Shown here piece after piece: positions 10,101 through 20,978 of a DNA stretch of 64,000 nucleotides. A model generated the notes under the pieces. It was not told the origin of the DNA. It did no database searches and worked only from the letters and a program-made list of their open reading frames with translations. The stretch covers positions 59,706,782 through 59,770,781 of the forward strand of contig NC_083344.1 of the NCBI RefSeq assembly GCF_019175385.1, read 5' to 3'. The position numbers and the translations under genes are program-made. This DNA comes from Lycium barbarum. Lineage: Eukaryota; Streptophyta; Magnoliopsida; Solanales; Solanaceae. Numbering within the stretch: position 1 is the first letter of the stretch; the number at the start of each line of letters is the position of its first letter.

Positions 10101-10319
10101 GACGGCTTCACCAGTCAAATGCTATTACTGTGTTTCATGTAACGGGTCCCACAGATGATAGACTTTACATTTGAAGAAAAAAAAAATTTGAGAGCTTACT
10201 ATATATTTATTCCTTAACTGATACAAGAGTTTGTCTATGTAATAAGAGTCAGCGGGTTCGCTCGGCTCCAGATATGGAGTCGGGTACCCATCACACCTTA
10301 GTAAAGTCAGGGTGTGACA
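7104..10319 (+). repeat. LTR 2 (middle LTR) of array B
   Basis: Same ends as LTR 1 (TGTTATAGCCC to GGTGTGACA), about 3.2 kb. Double-hairpin module at about 9873-9931; splice-donor-like AGGTATGTAAGGC near 8667. It carries variants not shared by the outer two LTRs, for example a shortened GTGTGTTG run near 8000-8020, TTTTTAATTAATGG near 7416 and AAGTTTAGGGG near 7301. Confidence 0.92.
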
Positions 10320-10322
10320 AAG

Positions 10323-10334
10323 TGGTATCAGAGC
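10323..10334 (+). other. Primer binding site (initiator tRNA-Met type)
   Basis: TGGTATCAGAGC starts three bases after the middle LTR. Its presence shows that the middle LTR also functions structurally as a 5' LTR. Confidence 0.9.
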
Positions 10335-10377
10335 AGGTCGGTCCAAGGGTTGTCTGCAAAGTGGTGTCCAGTAGAGT

Positions 10378-10417
10378 CCTGTTTATGGGTGTGAAGCCGG
10401 CCACATTTATAAACAGG
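10378..10417 (+). promoter_or_regulatory. Stem-loop with palindromic loop GCCGGC
   Basis: CCTGTTTAT (10378-10386) pairs with ATAAACAGG (10409-10417); loop palindrome GCCGGC at 10396-10401. Identical to the copy at 4946-4985 although flanking bases differ. Confidence 0.65.
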
Positions 10418-11007
10418 AGGCTGCGGGGCATCTAGGAAATATTGACCTTCTTTCTGTCTTAGATCGTGCGATAGAGCCAAGTCAAAAGGAATAAGATTTC
10501 CCTATATGAGCTATATGTATGACGAAAGAAAATGAGCAAGGTTGCGGAAGCTTATAAAAGGTAAGTCCCGACGTGATTGTTCTGTTACCTGAACTGGAAG
10601 TATTGGATGGCGGGGATGTGCCATATGGTCATACGTTCTGTGAGGCCTTGATGACATTGGCCGCATACAGGTTTTGAATAATAGGAACAGTAAAAGAGGT
10701 TCTGCCAGAACGGGTACGTCCCACAGGAAGAAGTATGGGAAAGAAATACCGTGAATAGGTAATAAGCGACATCCGTTGGTTCAGAAAGGTTATGGATTTG
10801 GACGTGGCGACGAAGGTGAGATCGCTATCATCAGGAATTTGAAAGTCCAGGACAGGAGGTAGCCATACACACAGGCGGAAGATGATCATCGGGAACCAAA
10901 AAGGGTAAAATCGTAATTGTAAAAGGAATGACGTGGTACGAAAGTGCCTTCGGAGCTTGTGAAACCTCGACTCGCGCCAGAACATGTAATAAAGGTCATG
11001 TGAAGAA

Positions 11008-11112
11008 GCGGGCGCGAAAATATCGGCATTAAGGCACCGAATTGCAGCGAAACTTTTGGGTTAAGCGTTTTCAAGTGGGGGCAATTCCATGATGGGTGAC
11101 CCCTTGGGAAGT
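11008..11112 (+). other. 5S-rRNA-like segment in internal domain 2 of array B
   Basis: Near-identical to 5575-5679, including GGTTAAGCG and GATGGGTGACCCC. One change in the box C region (CTTGGGAA instead of CCTGGGAA). Confidence 0.68.
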
Positions 11113-12577
11113 TGGTGAGAAATTCTATAGATTGGGACATAAGAGCCAAATTAAAAGCTAGGGTATTTTAAGGAAAATTAGAGTGTATGGGATGGCTGGG
11201 AATCTTAAGAAGACGCGTGAAACGAGGCAGACTAGCTCGGTAAAGAGCCCTGGAATTAAGCTAGGCTTAAACAGCGTTTGAAAGTATCTTGTGAACTAGT
11301 TGATAGTAGATATGTGTGTATATATGAATGTGTAAGATATCCCGCATATGATTGTATCGGTGGCGTGCGATCCCCAACAACCGAAACTACGGGAAGAAAG
11401 GTATTGATCGCGCAAAGGTGCAGAAGTACGAGTGACAGCAAGAATAAATGGTGCCACCGTCATAAGGTAAACCGTTATTATTTTACCGTGGGTTAGAATT
11501 GAAAGATTTAGTGCAGCGATACTTGGAAAGGAAAGAGAGTAAATGGATGGAAGATAGAAATCTTAAATGTAGGAAAAAGGTGAGAGTTAAGAAAACCTTA
11601 GTGAGTGAAACCACCGCGAGAAATTGATGGTAAAAATACTAGACCATTAGGATGAAAATTCAAGTAGGCATGTGAAAGGGATAGAGTGAGGAAAAAGGAA
11701 ACAAGGAGAAATGTGTGGAGGTTGAGAGTTGATTTCAACAAGTAGGTCCAAGAGAATGGTGACCAGGGTAGAGGGATGTGAAGTAAGAGAAGGAATGCTC
11801 AGGATGGTGATGGTGTTAAGATGAAAGATCTGAAAAAGGACAAGTATGTAGCTATAGTAATATGCTTAGAGGTTTAAGAAAATAACGGGACGCTTAAGAA
11901 ATACGGGCGCACAGTTACAACACGAACACGTAGTTAAGAAAGAATTACAAGCAAGAGAGCTAAGCAAGTGAAAGAACGAATAAAGGATAGAAAAGTATGG
12001 AAATGTGGACAAATGAGGACCTAGACAGGAAGTAAAAGAAAAGCTTAAGATAAGAAGTTTTCGATATGTTAGGCACAAAGCTGGAAAAGAAGGTGAGGGA
12101 TAAAGGTATAAGCGAAGACTCCATAAAGGACTATGAGCATATAAGGAACCCTTTAAAAGGGGGGAGGCCATATTGGGCTTACAAGGAATGACGCTAAACG
12201 AAACGAGCACAACACATGAATTCAAAAGACAAGTGTACCTGTATTGAGAGATACGAAAAGAGACTAAAGAATAGTTGTAGTAAGAATCGGAAGGTGTGGC
12301 TTTTGCTAGATATGGTCGCGAAACAGTAACAGAAAAGAGATGATCTGAGAAAGACAAGGATAATACGTTGGCCCAACAAATTAGAAAACCCATGACACGG
12401 GAAGGAGATTCAGGTAAAAACTGAGAAGTTCGATTATAAAAGGAATGAGGTAAATGATAAGGAGTGAGTATGAAGAAAGGACGACTACAAAAGGGATCCT
12501 CCCGAAGTATTACGACACCCCATAAGATCATTTGAACATTCGAGGACGAATGTTCTAAAGGGGGGGGGGGGGGAGGA

Positions 12578-15500
12578 TGTTATAGCCCGTATATTGTACG
12601 TTTGGAAATTCCAAAGTCGTCGTGGAAAGTTAGGGGCGAGATCATTTTCAAAAAAATTATTTCAATGTACGAGTGGTTGAAAATATTATTTATGATTATT
12701 ATTAGTATGGAAATGTTGAGAAAGGTTAAGGGCAAAAGGAGAAATTCGTAAAATGATCAATGGAAATAATGTGGAAGCTTAGGGGCAAAATGGTAATTTC
12801 ACATAATGTTCAAGAATGATCTTGGAGGAGCAAAAATGTTCAAGATAATTTATGAAGAGGCCATATTGGCCGTGCACTATATGCCCTTCTTTGTAATTAA
12901 TGGGGGATAATTGTGATTATAGAATAATATATGGGTCAAAGCTTCCTTAAGAAGACATTTGGTCTTCTTTGACCATATGAAAAATTCAAAGAAAAATCAA
13001 GAAAAAGAAAGAAGAGTCTAGAGGAGGAAGGAAAGGGACTTGAGGTCATACTTGAAGGACTAAATTATAAATACGAAAAAGTAGTGGAAGACATGTATAT
13101 ATATGTGGAGTCATCTTTTAGTTGAAGAAATAAGAAAGAAAGACAAAAAAAAGATGAAGGAGAAAAATGAGGCCTAGGTTCGGCCAAGAGGGAGAAAAAT
13201 TTCCCCCATGAAATATTGGTCCAAAAAAATTATTTCTTCATATATTTCTACCCAATGAAAGGTCCTCTACAACATGGAGTAGGTGTTGAAGCAAGTGGAA
13301 TGCTCATTGGAGTCATATACCAACTCTAAGCCAAGGGTGAAGTTGAAGGAAAAAAAAAAGGGGTAAGAACTAATCTTCCTTTATGTTGTATGAATGCTTG
13401 GTATATGTTGTTGTATGGAGAAATGAATGGAAAACATGAAACCTTGCATGATTGAATTTGTAGCCGTGCATGGTGTGTGTTGTGTGTTGTGTTGGATGGA
13501 AGATTGAATTAATGTTATGTAGTGTGTTGGTTGTTGTTGTAATGTGTAGGAAAAGATAGGAAATTCATGAAATATGTTGTTGTTGTGGTATGCCCAAATG
13601 GGGTGTGGGTTGACAAACCATGATGATTTAATTCTATTTGATATTTTAGTTGTTGTTATTATGGATTCTACGATGAAAAATGCAAGTTTGGTGGTTTGGA
13701 ACAAAATGGTAATTGATATGAGAATGTTGAAGAAGTTAATACCATATTAGTTTAAAGTCTTACATTGCATGAATGGTGTAGTAAGTGCCTGGTTGTGGAT
13801 GTGGTTTATGAATTTAGAATAAAAAAAAAATGTGTGGTTAAGTCCTTGTTGAAGATTTCGGATATCATTGAATCATTGGGAAGATTGTAAGTGTTGCTAG
13901 AATAATTGCTAGTATTGTTGATTTGGCCGAGTTCCATTCTCGAGTTGTTGTTGATTGAAATTGGCCAAGTTGAACTTGGTGGTATGGTGTATTTACAGGG
14001 GAAATGCTGCCGAAATTTCGGCAGACAAATTGTTACTTTGAAGAATCAACTTCTAAAAACTCTAACCAAGTTTTGGTAAACATGACCAATTTGTAGATTT
14101 TGGCGAAATTGCAACTTGAATTTGGAGAAGCAAAAGGAAGCGGAAAAGGTATGTAAGGCTTTATCCTTCCTTCTATGGCATGTTTTAGACGTAATAAGTC
14201 GGGTACGAGCCTCGGGGACAACACTATTCCCCGGAATCCGCACCTAAAGTTTTCCCTTTTTCCTTAAGTAGAATTGAATTAAAAAGTGTGCAAAATATTG
14301 GAAGAATGTCCTAAACCTCTAGAACTGGCATAAATAGGACCCGATGACCCTAAACCCTCACAAGTAACGCCATGATATGTAATATATGTAAACTTGGTAC
14401 GCCACCTCGTTTGATCCGAGGTGGGCCCACTGTTTCCCGGATTTACCTTATTACTCCATTTGACTTACTTTGATGTTGAATCCAAAAGAAACCTTCGATC
14501 CTTATTCCATTACCAAACGACAAGTACTGTACCTATCCCAACGAGAATACTTCCATGATGATAATGATAACGATGATGTCAGAAACGAGAATATGCCTAA
14601 GATAAGTACGACAAGAATGATCTCACGACTAAGAGTCTTGAGCTAAGAATCCAATGTGAATATGGAAGTGTTATACTAGTTTCTAAAAGTCTTCAAAGCA
14701 TATGGATTAATGGTTATAATGCCTATGATCGTATTCTATGTCTCCTCTTAAAGCCGTCTTCCGTTGATAGTCTCGCCTTATAATTATCGTTCCTTCAAGG
14801 TGAGACAAGTGACCCGATTATCCCATAATGTAATCGGAGGATTTCGACCTTACGTCACTCCGATGGACACACGACTTTCTTTGGGCTCTCATGCATGCCA
14901 ATTGTATGACATATGAATATGAAGTGAATATGTATATGGGGAAGGGGAAGGGCCACTGTTATATCACCACCTGATTCAGCTAGATTCCATCCCGGACGCG
15001 GGATGCCCGGACGCGGGATATGGGAGAGCCGGATACGGCGTCTGTATATGTTATATATATTTATATATGATATGTTGGGACACTGTTGGGGAGGGGGGTG
15101 GGAGAGCCGATGTACCCGGCGTCTGTAAATGTGAATAAAGGATACCGTTTTCTGAAACGTTCTGTTTTCTGTACATGTAAATAAGAAGTACTGTTTTTCT
15201 GAGAAAGGGACTAAGCATGCATGGCATCTGCCTGAAAGGCATCCATATGTACAGGTTACTTCTGTCCCAAGATAAGCTCCGTATGTCTTTTCCGTTATTA
15301 TTCATACTGTATATTCCTTTATTATGTCACTATTCATGCCTTACATACTCAGTACATTACTCGTACTGACCCCTCTTCTTCGGGGGCTGCGTTCATGCCG
15401 CGCAGGTACACCAGATGAGCCACAGTTATCATAGATGATGTTCCAGCAGAGTTGGCGGGCTCCACTTGTTCTGGAGTGCTGCCGAGTCAGAGTATATGAG

Positions 15501-15629
15501 CTATGATGTTTGTTCAATGTTAGAGACTTTGCAGACAGAGTCGTGGGTATAGAGTGTTAGCATTGGTAGACGGCTTCACCAGTCAAATGCTATTACTGTG
15601 TTTCATGCACGGGTCCCACTTATGATAGA
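12578..15629 (+). repeat. LTR 3 of array B, first part (interrupted by solo LTR S)
   Basis: Starts TGTTATAGCCC and aligns with LTR 1 until 15629, where S begins; the remaining 155 bases are at 19050-19204. Without S the LTR is about 3.2 kb. Double-hairpin module at about 15341-15399. It shares several variants with LTR 1 against the middle LTR (GGAGGAGCAAAAATG, TGTAATTAATGG, TTGACAAACC). Confidence 0.91.
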
Positions 15630-18600
15630 TGTTATATCCTGTATTTTCGAACGTCAGATTATTTGTAAGTCGAGGTGGGGCCCGCACGTCACGATATTTT
15701 TTTGAGACATGTGACAAGTTATATGAATCGCATATGTAAAGTTAAACACAACTCGTGAAGGGCCCTGGGGCCAAATCAAAGTGAAAGCCGTCCAAACGGA
15801 TATTTTCAAGAAGACGTTTCGGATGACCTGACTTGGAGGGGAAAACTCGGCATTATACGTTTGGAATTTGGGAAAACGCCCAGCAATAAAAGTTTTAGAT
15901 AATTGAAATAGCTTTCCAACGGTAGGTCGTGGGTTCCCAGGCGACGTCGGTACAAGGAGATATGGACGTTTTAAGGTCGAAAGGTCAGTGGTCTAGGCCC
16001 AACTCGTGACCAACCGGGTTGGCCCAAAAAAAAAAAAAACAAACAAAAGAGGCCCAAAAATTCAATGGTGGCCGGCCATGAGGGGCTTAAATGGGCCAAG
16101 CCCATGTAATTATTAGTCTTAAGTTGTATAAAGCAAGGACCATTAGTCTTGAACACTTTAGAAGTTTCAAGACATACAAAAAAAAAAAGTGAGAGAGGAG
16201 AGCAAGAAAGAGGGTTTCGGCTAAGAACAAAAAAAACGGGAGAAAAAAAAATTAGTTCATCAATCTTTGGTCCAAAAATCTTGTTCTTCTTGTATTTATA
16301 GTAAGCTCAAGATGCTCTCCGACGTGATATAATTGGTTTAGCGAGAGAGCGACGTTTGCGGAAGATTGAAGTTGGAAGAAAGGTAAGAAATCTACTCTTT
16401 TATGTTATAGAATAAGTATGTATGTTGTAATGATTGGAATTTGATGAGAATTGTGGAGTTATGATATGTGTGTGAAGCCGTGTGTGTGTGTGTGTGGTGG
16501 TGCATGGCCGTGTGCCATGGTGGTGGTAGAAAGTGCTGGATAAAATTTCATTTAGTTGGTTAGTTATGTCGTTGTGACCTTTGTGATGTAAATAAAGGTT
16601 TAATAAGCTAGGTTGGTGTTAAAAAGGGTTGTATGTTATTATGGGAAATTATGTGATTTTTGTATGATTTTTATGTAATTATGGAAGTAAGATTCTAGAT
16701 ATGGATAATGGTTGTCGTTAATGAATTTGGAAGAAAACAATGTAAGTTGGTAATGTTGTTGCATTTGTTGAAGTTCGGATGGAATATGGAGTTAGTGGAA
16801 ATACTTGAATTCGTGAATATTGTTCGGAATGTTATTGGAATACGTTTGAATAATCTCGAGTTAGTGAATGAATATGAGAATAATGATATTAGCTTGATAT
16901 GATGAAGTTGGAATGGAAAGTGTTGTTTTATGTATAAAGAGGACTATTTGTGATAAAGTGTGTTTTAAGATAATTGTTGATGTTGTTGGATTGTTCGGTT
17001 GTTGTTGTTGTTATATGAGGTCGAGCTAAGTCTCGGGGACGTTATATGTTTAGGGGAAATGCTGCCGAAATTTCGGTAGATAAATATGCCCTTAAGTTGA
17101 ACTCTTAGAAACTATAACTTACAATTGGTAAAAATGACCATTTGTAGATTTTGGGCGAAACGGGAATTAAATTTGAGCAAGCGTAAGGCGCAACTAAGGT
17201 ATGTAAAGTGTTTCCCTTCATTCTTTGGCATGTTCTAAGCATGATAGGCTCGAACGTGAGCCTCAGATACGACTCTGCTCTTCGAAATCCAAGATTGAAA
17301 TTGTCCCCATTTCTTTCAGTAAGATTGAACTAGTTTCTTGTGATTTGTCGTTAAAGTAACCTATATGTATGCAACTTTCACAAATGAAGTCGGAATGACC
17401 TAAAACTCTCGTGGGTGGCTCCATAAGACTTATGATCCATACTTTACGTACGCCACCTCAGTTCGGCCCAAGGTGGGCCCAAAAAAAATTCTGATACTTT
17501 CTGTACGGCTCAAATTAGCTCACTTTTGTCCGAAAATCTCAGGTAAATTTTGGTTATTAGTTTGTCTGCTATATGACCAGTGTTATGACTATAGTTATGA
17601 GTCGTATAATATATTCTGGCGTCTGGAGCGGTTCTGCACATTTTATTCCGATGTAGTCTGTCGTGCCATCCCAAATGACATATATGCGTATTTTATGAAC
17701 AATGTCCGATTACTCTGATTTGACCCACCGTTTGGTTTACTTCCGTTTCATTGAGTCTGTATAATGATAGGTATGTGTATGGTCTCTCATTAATCTGTTC
17801 GTGGATGTCTCAATGCTTCCTTCACTGCGCCCGGGCCAGGTTCTGTTATTCGTGCATATTCCACTGCATTGTTCATCGCGTCCCTCGGTGTGCGGGCCGG
17901 GTTCTGTTTACATCTGTATATGATTTGATGATGTGATAGTATGGGGATGGCGGCCAGGATGGCATATGATCTGATCTGTCTGTCCACCGCGTCCCGTACT
18001 AAGAGGGCCGGGTTCTATTACCGCGTCCCTCGTTAGAGGGCCGAGATCTGATATATATGCAATCTGTCTCTGTATATTCTTATGACTCTGCATGCATGAT
18101 TCTGTCTGGTACACATCTGTATATCTGATCTGGACTATGACTTTGTCTGTTGCACTTCTGAAAGTTTGATTCGGTTACTGATTCAGATTCTGTCTGCTTT
18201 ACTATTGTACGTCTGCTTCGGATTATGACTTAGTCAGTCACGCTTTGTACTTCTGACTCAGATTACGACCTTGTCAGCCATACTCTGTACCTCTGATTCA
18301 GATTACGGCTCTGTCTGTTATACCCGGTACTCTGTATATATTTATACTCTGTATTTCTGACTCGAATTCGGGCTCGACTCTATCCACTATATTTTGTATC
18401 TCTGGTTTGGATTATGATTATATTTGTTACATTTCCGCTTTACATACTCGGTACATTTTTCGTACTGACCCCCTGTTCTTCGGGGGCTGCGCTACATGCC
18501 CGCAGGTACAGACGCACCTTTTGATACGCCGCCAGCTTAGGATACCTGTTCCGCTACTTGGGAATTGCTCCCCTTGATCCGGAGCTTATAATTCTGGTAT

Positions 18601-19044
18601 ATATCTTTTGCTGTTGTATATTCTGTACATATGTTTATCTGGGGTACGGCGGGGCCCTATCCCGTCATATGATTCTGTCGGTCTGTTTAGAGGTCTGTGG
18701 ACATGTTTGTGGGTTGGGGTCTTTCTGTATGAATATGTGTATATGTTGTGTGTGGGCGATCCCATTCGCCGCGGCGGCCGGTCCGCATATGTTTAAATGT
18801 TGCCTTGTTGGCCCTGGGTGGCCCCTGTTGGTATTTTCTGTGTGCAGGGTTATTTGGATAGTCCGTAAAACAAAGGAAACTCTGCCGAAATTTTTCTGGA
18901 AATTATCAAAAATTGAAATATAGCCTTGTCGGCTTCTACTACAAACTTGCATGCGTTTAATAAAAATTTGAAATAGCATTTGATAGGTGTGCTTGGGTGC
19001 CCAGATCGGGCACTAGTCACGGCCTACGGGGTTGGGTCGTGACA
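15630..19044 (+). mobile_element. Solo LTR S inserted in LTR 3 of array B
   Basis: Begins TGTTATATCCTG, ends GGGTCGTGACA, and is flanked by ATAGA at 15625-15629 and 19045-19049. About 3.4 kb with no primer site, polypurine tract or coding, so it is what remains after recombination between the two LTRs of a full element. Contents: a palindrome-type CTGCCGAAATTTCGGTAG near 17063, AGGTATGTAAAG near 17197, GTCCC/GGGCCGGG repeats at 17820-18050, a degenerate 41-bp repeat at about 18140-18420, and the double hairpin at 18440-18500. It is the youngest layer in the left half. Confidence 0.92.
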
Positions 19045-19049
19045 ATAGA

Positions 19050-19204
19050 CTTTACATATGAAGAAAAAAAAATTGAGAGCTTACTATGTATTTATTCCTT
19101 AACTGATACAAGAGTTTGTCTGTGTAATAAGAGTCAGCGGGTTCGCTCGGCTCCAGATATGGGGTCGGGTGCCCATCACACCTTAGTAAAGTCAGGGTGT
19201 GACA
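19050..19204 (+). repeat. LTR 3 of array B, last part
   Basis: Resumes at ACTTTACATATGAAG after the ATAGA duplication and ends GGTGTGACA, matching the last 155 bases of LTR 1. It is followed by ACCTC (19205-19209), the right target-site duplication of the array. Confidence 0.92.
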
Positions 19205-19209
19205 ACCTC

Positions 19210-20787
19210 GAACGGCTCTATCGGTTCGGGTTCTATTCCAATTCTACTAGCAACCAGGAAGAAATATATGATAAAGTAGAGCCTGGATCTATCAATGCAT
19301 ATACATCTCGGGAGAAGATCAATAATATACCTGTAACCACATTTAGTGATGCCTCCTGGTCCTGTCGGCTGGCCAAGGCATATATGCGGTTCGAAGGACC
19401 GCTAGAACCGGGAGCTCCGCCACGACCTCTACTGCGGCCTACTGGTGTCGGCATACCCTGCTCCGTAGGGCGCATAGCTACAGATTTGGAAGATGATCCA
19501 GCAACTGACCCAGTGGGCTGGGTTGGACCACCTGGACTACCCCTAAACGGACACTCCCTCATGATATGGCCTTAACGGCCACAAGCAAAACAAACACCGG
19601 TAGCGAGACGGCATTCCCCCGGATGGCGCCTGCCGCACCGAGAGCACTGAGGCATAGGTGGCCTCATCTGGCTGAACCCCCTGCTCGACTGCAAACCCAA
19701 AGCCTTGGGGCTTTGACCAGCTCCCGAATATCCTGTGCTATCAAGTCTCTTACCAGTAAACTGTGGGGGTGCACTCTGTGCTGGCTGAGAAGGATGCCTA
19801 GTATGCTGTTGATGCTGCCCGCCTCGAAATTCCCCTGAATAACTAGCTGATTTAGCCCTCTTGGGCTGGCCCCTGTCACGATCTCTATCGGGCTGGCTCC
19901 CTCTGTGTCGATCCTCCATCCCCTGCGCATACGCCTGTACTCGAGCGATGTCTATCCCTGGCTGAGAAGCCACTGCCATGCAGCCATCAACCAGATAACG
20001 ATCCAATCCCATCACATATCAATGCATCCTATCAGTCATATCAGCTACAATAGTAGGCGCATATCTAGCCAAAGAGTCGAACTCTAGACTGTACTCCCGA
20101 ACGCTTCTGCCCCTCTGTCTAAACTGTAGGAATCTGTCAACCCTAGCTCGCCGCACCTCGGGAGGCAGAAAGTGGCCAAGAAAGGCCTCTGTAAACTCAG
20201 CCCACACCGCTGGAGGAGCACCCTCGGCCCTAGACAACTCCCAGGACTCTTACTAATTCACAGCCACATCACGCAACCGATATGAAGCCATCTCGACAGA
20301 CTCAGTCTCGGAAGCTATGATTATCCTCAGCGTACGCTGCATCTATCAAATAAACTCCTGGGGATCCTCCTCGGTCTTTGACCCGTAGAACTCCGGAGGA
20401 TTACAAGTCAAGAAGTCACGAACCCTTAAACTGTCTATCCGCATAATCACCTCCTGGCCCAGGCATACGAGCCTGCCCTGCTACTAGTCTAGTCAGCAAC
20501 TGTACTGCATCTCTCATAGCTCTATCCTCCGCCCCTGGCTGAGGAGCAAGAGGCTCAGGTGTTGGGACCTCAGGAACTGGCGGTGGAGCCGCCCCCTGAC
20601 CTGGAGCTGTCGCTGCCCTAGGTTCCTCTGGAAGTGCCGTTGTTGCAGAACTCGCGGACTGGAGCACAACCTCAGGCATGATGTGGGCACGGGCCCTAGT
20701 AACTCTCCTAGTCAGGCTAGTGTCCCCTGCTACTGATTCGCCCTTCTGGGCCGCGGTCGCTTTCTTCGGAGACATCGCTGTAAACAT
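19210..20787 (-). pseudogene. Ty3/gypsy gag and protease remnant of element A
   Basis: Gag forms the particle and binds RNA; the protease cuts the polyprotein. It reads leftwards from an ATG at 20787 or, more plausibly, 20775 (MSPKK). Order: a Pro/Ala/Glu-rich N-terminus; the capsid core including PPAVWAEFTEAFLGHFLP and FDSLARYAPT; a basic Gln/Arg-rich linker; the zinc-knuckle region with CSRCGRRHPGEC and CFACGR-stop-GHIMREC; then the protease with the active-site-like IDPGSTLSYIS at about 19265-19300. Broken by a frameshift near 20430, several stops (around 20230-20340 and near 20020), and a stop inside the zinc knuckle at 19572-19574. Gag and protease share one frame, as in Del/Tekay elements. 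It continues across array B into pol at 1-1675. Confidence 0.93.
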
Positions 20788-20882
20788 AACAATTTATTAG
20801 AGAGGAACCATCCTAATAATACAGCTCTATCGCACGATCTAGATTAAGAAGGAAAGATAACATCCTAAATGTCCCGTAACTT

Positions 20883-20921
20883 CCTGTTTATGATGTGGTG
20901 CACTACACACTGATAAACAAG
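20883..20921 (-). promoter_or_regulatory. Leader stem-loop of element A, loop palindrome GTGCAC
   Basis: On the minus strand CTTGTTTAT (20921-20913) pairs with ATAAACAGG (20891-20883) with one G-U pair. TGTG/CACA closes a loop TA-GTGCAC (20903-20898). It lies between the primer site and gag of the coding element and has the same layout as in the non-autonomous arrays. Confidence 0.65.
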
Positions 20922-20962
20922 ACTCTACTAGACACAGCCTGTAGACATTTCGAGGATGAACC

Positions 20963-20974
20963 GCTCTGATACCA
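20963..20974 (-). other. Primer binding site of element A
   Basis: GCTCTGATACCA on the plus strand is TGGTATCAGAGC on the minus strand, four bases inside the LTR end at 20979. The untranslated leader is 20788-20978. Confidence 0.92.
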
Positions 20975-20978
20975 CTTC

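Larger units (their letters stand above)
10320..12577 (+). mobile_element. Internal domain 2 of array B, non-coding
   Basis: Co-linear with internal domain 1 with scattered differences. It retains about 45 bases near 12225-12270 that domain 1 lacks, and has a shorter G-run in the internal tract. It ends with the hairpin AACATTCG-AGGA-CGAATGTT (12535-12554) and a long G tract (12561-12577). No retroelement protein motif is present. The longest open frame, antisense at 11866-12531, is broken in domain 1 and so is not supported as a gene. Confidence 0.85.
1681..19204 (+). mobile_element. Array B: non-autonomous LTR retrotransposon with three LTRs and two internal domains
   Basis: Order: LTR 1681-4887, internal 4888-7103, LTR 7104-10319, internal 10320-12577, LTR 12578-15629 continued at 19050-19204. 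One 5-bp duplication (ACCTC) flanks the entire structure. Each LTR is about 3.2 kb and each internal domain about 2.2 kb. Neither internal domain shows gag, protease, RT or integrase in any frame, so the element depends on proteins from elsewhere (large-retrotransposon-derivative type). The units differ by many scattered substitutions and small indels, which argues against a simple assembly duplication. It could have formed by unequal recombination between LTRs after insertion or by integration of a concatemer; the sequence alone does not decide. Confidence 0.92.

Noticed and set aside
11866..12531. 221-residue antisense frame in internal domain 2 of array B
   Set aside because: The homologous region of internal domain 1 breaks the frame. 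The composition (Ser/Leu/Phe/Tyr-rich) is what a purine-rich sense strand gives when read backwards.
1681..12577. Assembly duplication as the cause of the repeated LTR-internal units
   Set aside because: The units differ by many substitutions and indels along their whole length, and one exact target duplication flanks the structure. Long reads would still be the decisive check.
19566..19838. Plus-strand frame over the gag zinc-knuckle region
   Set aside because: Shadow of the minus-strand gag, which has clear gag and protease motifs.
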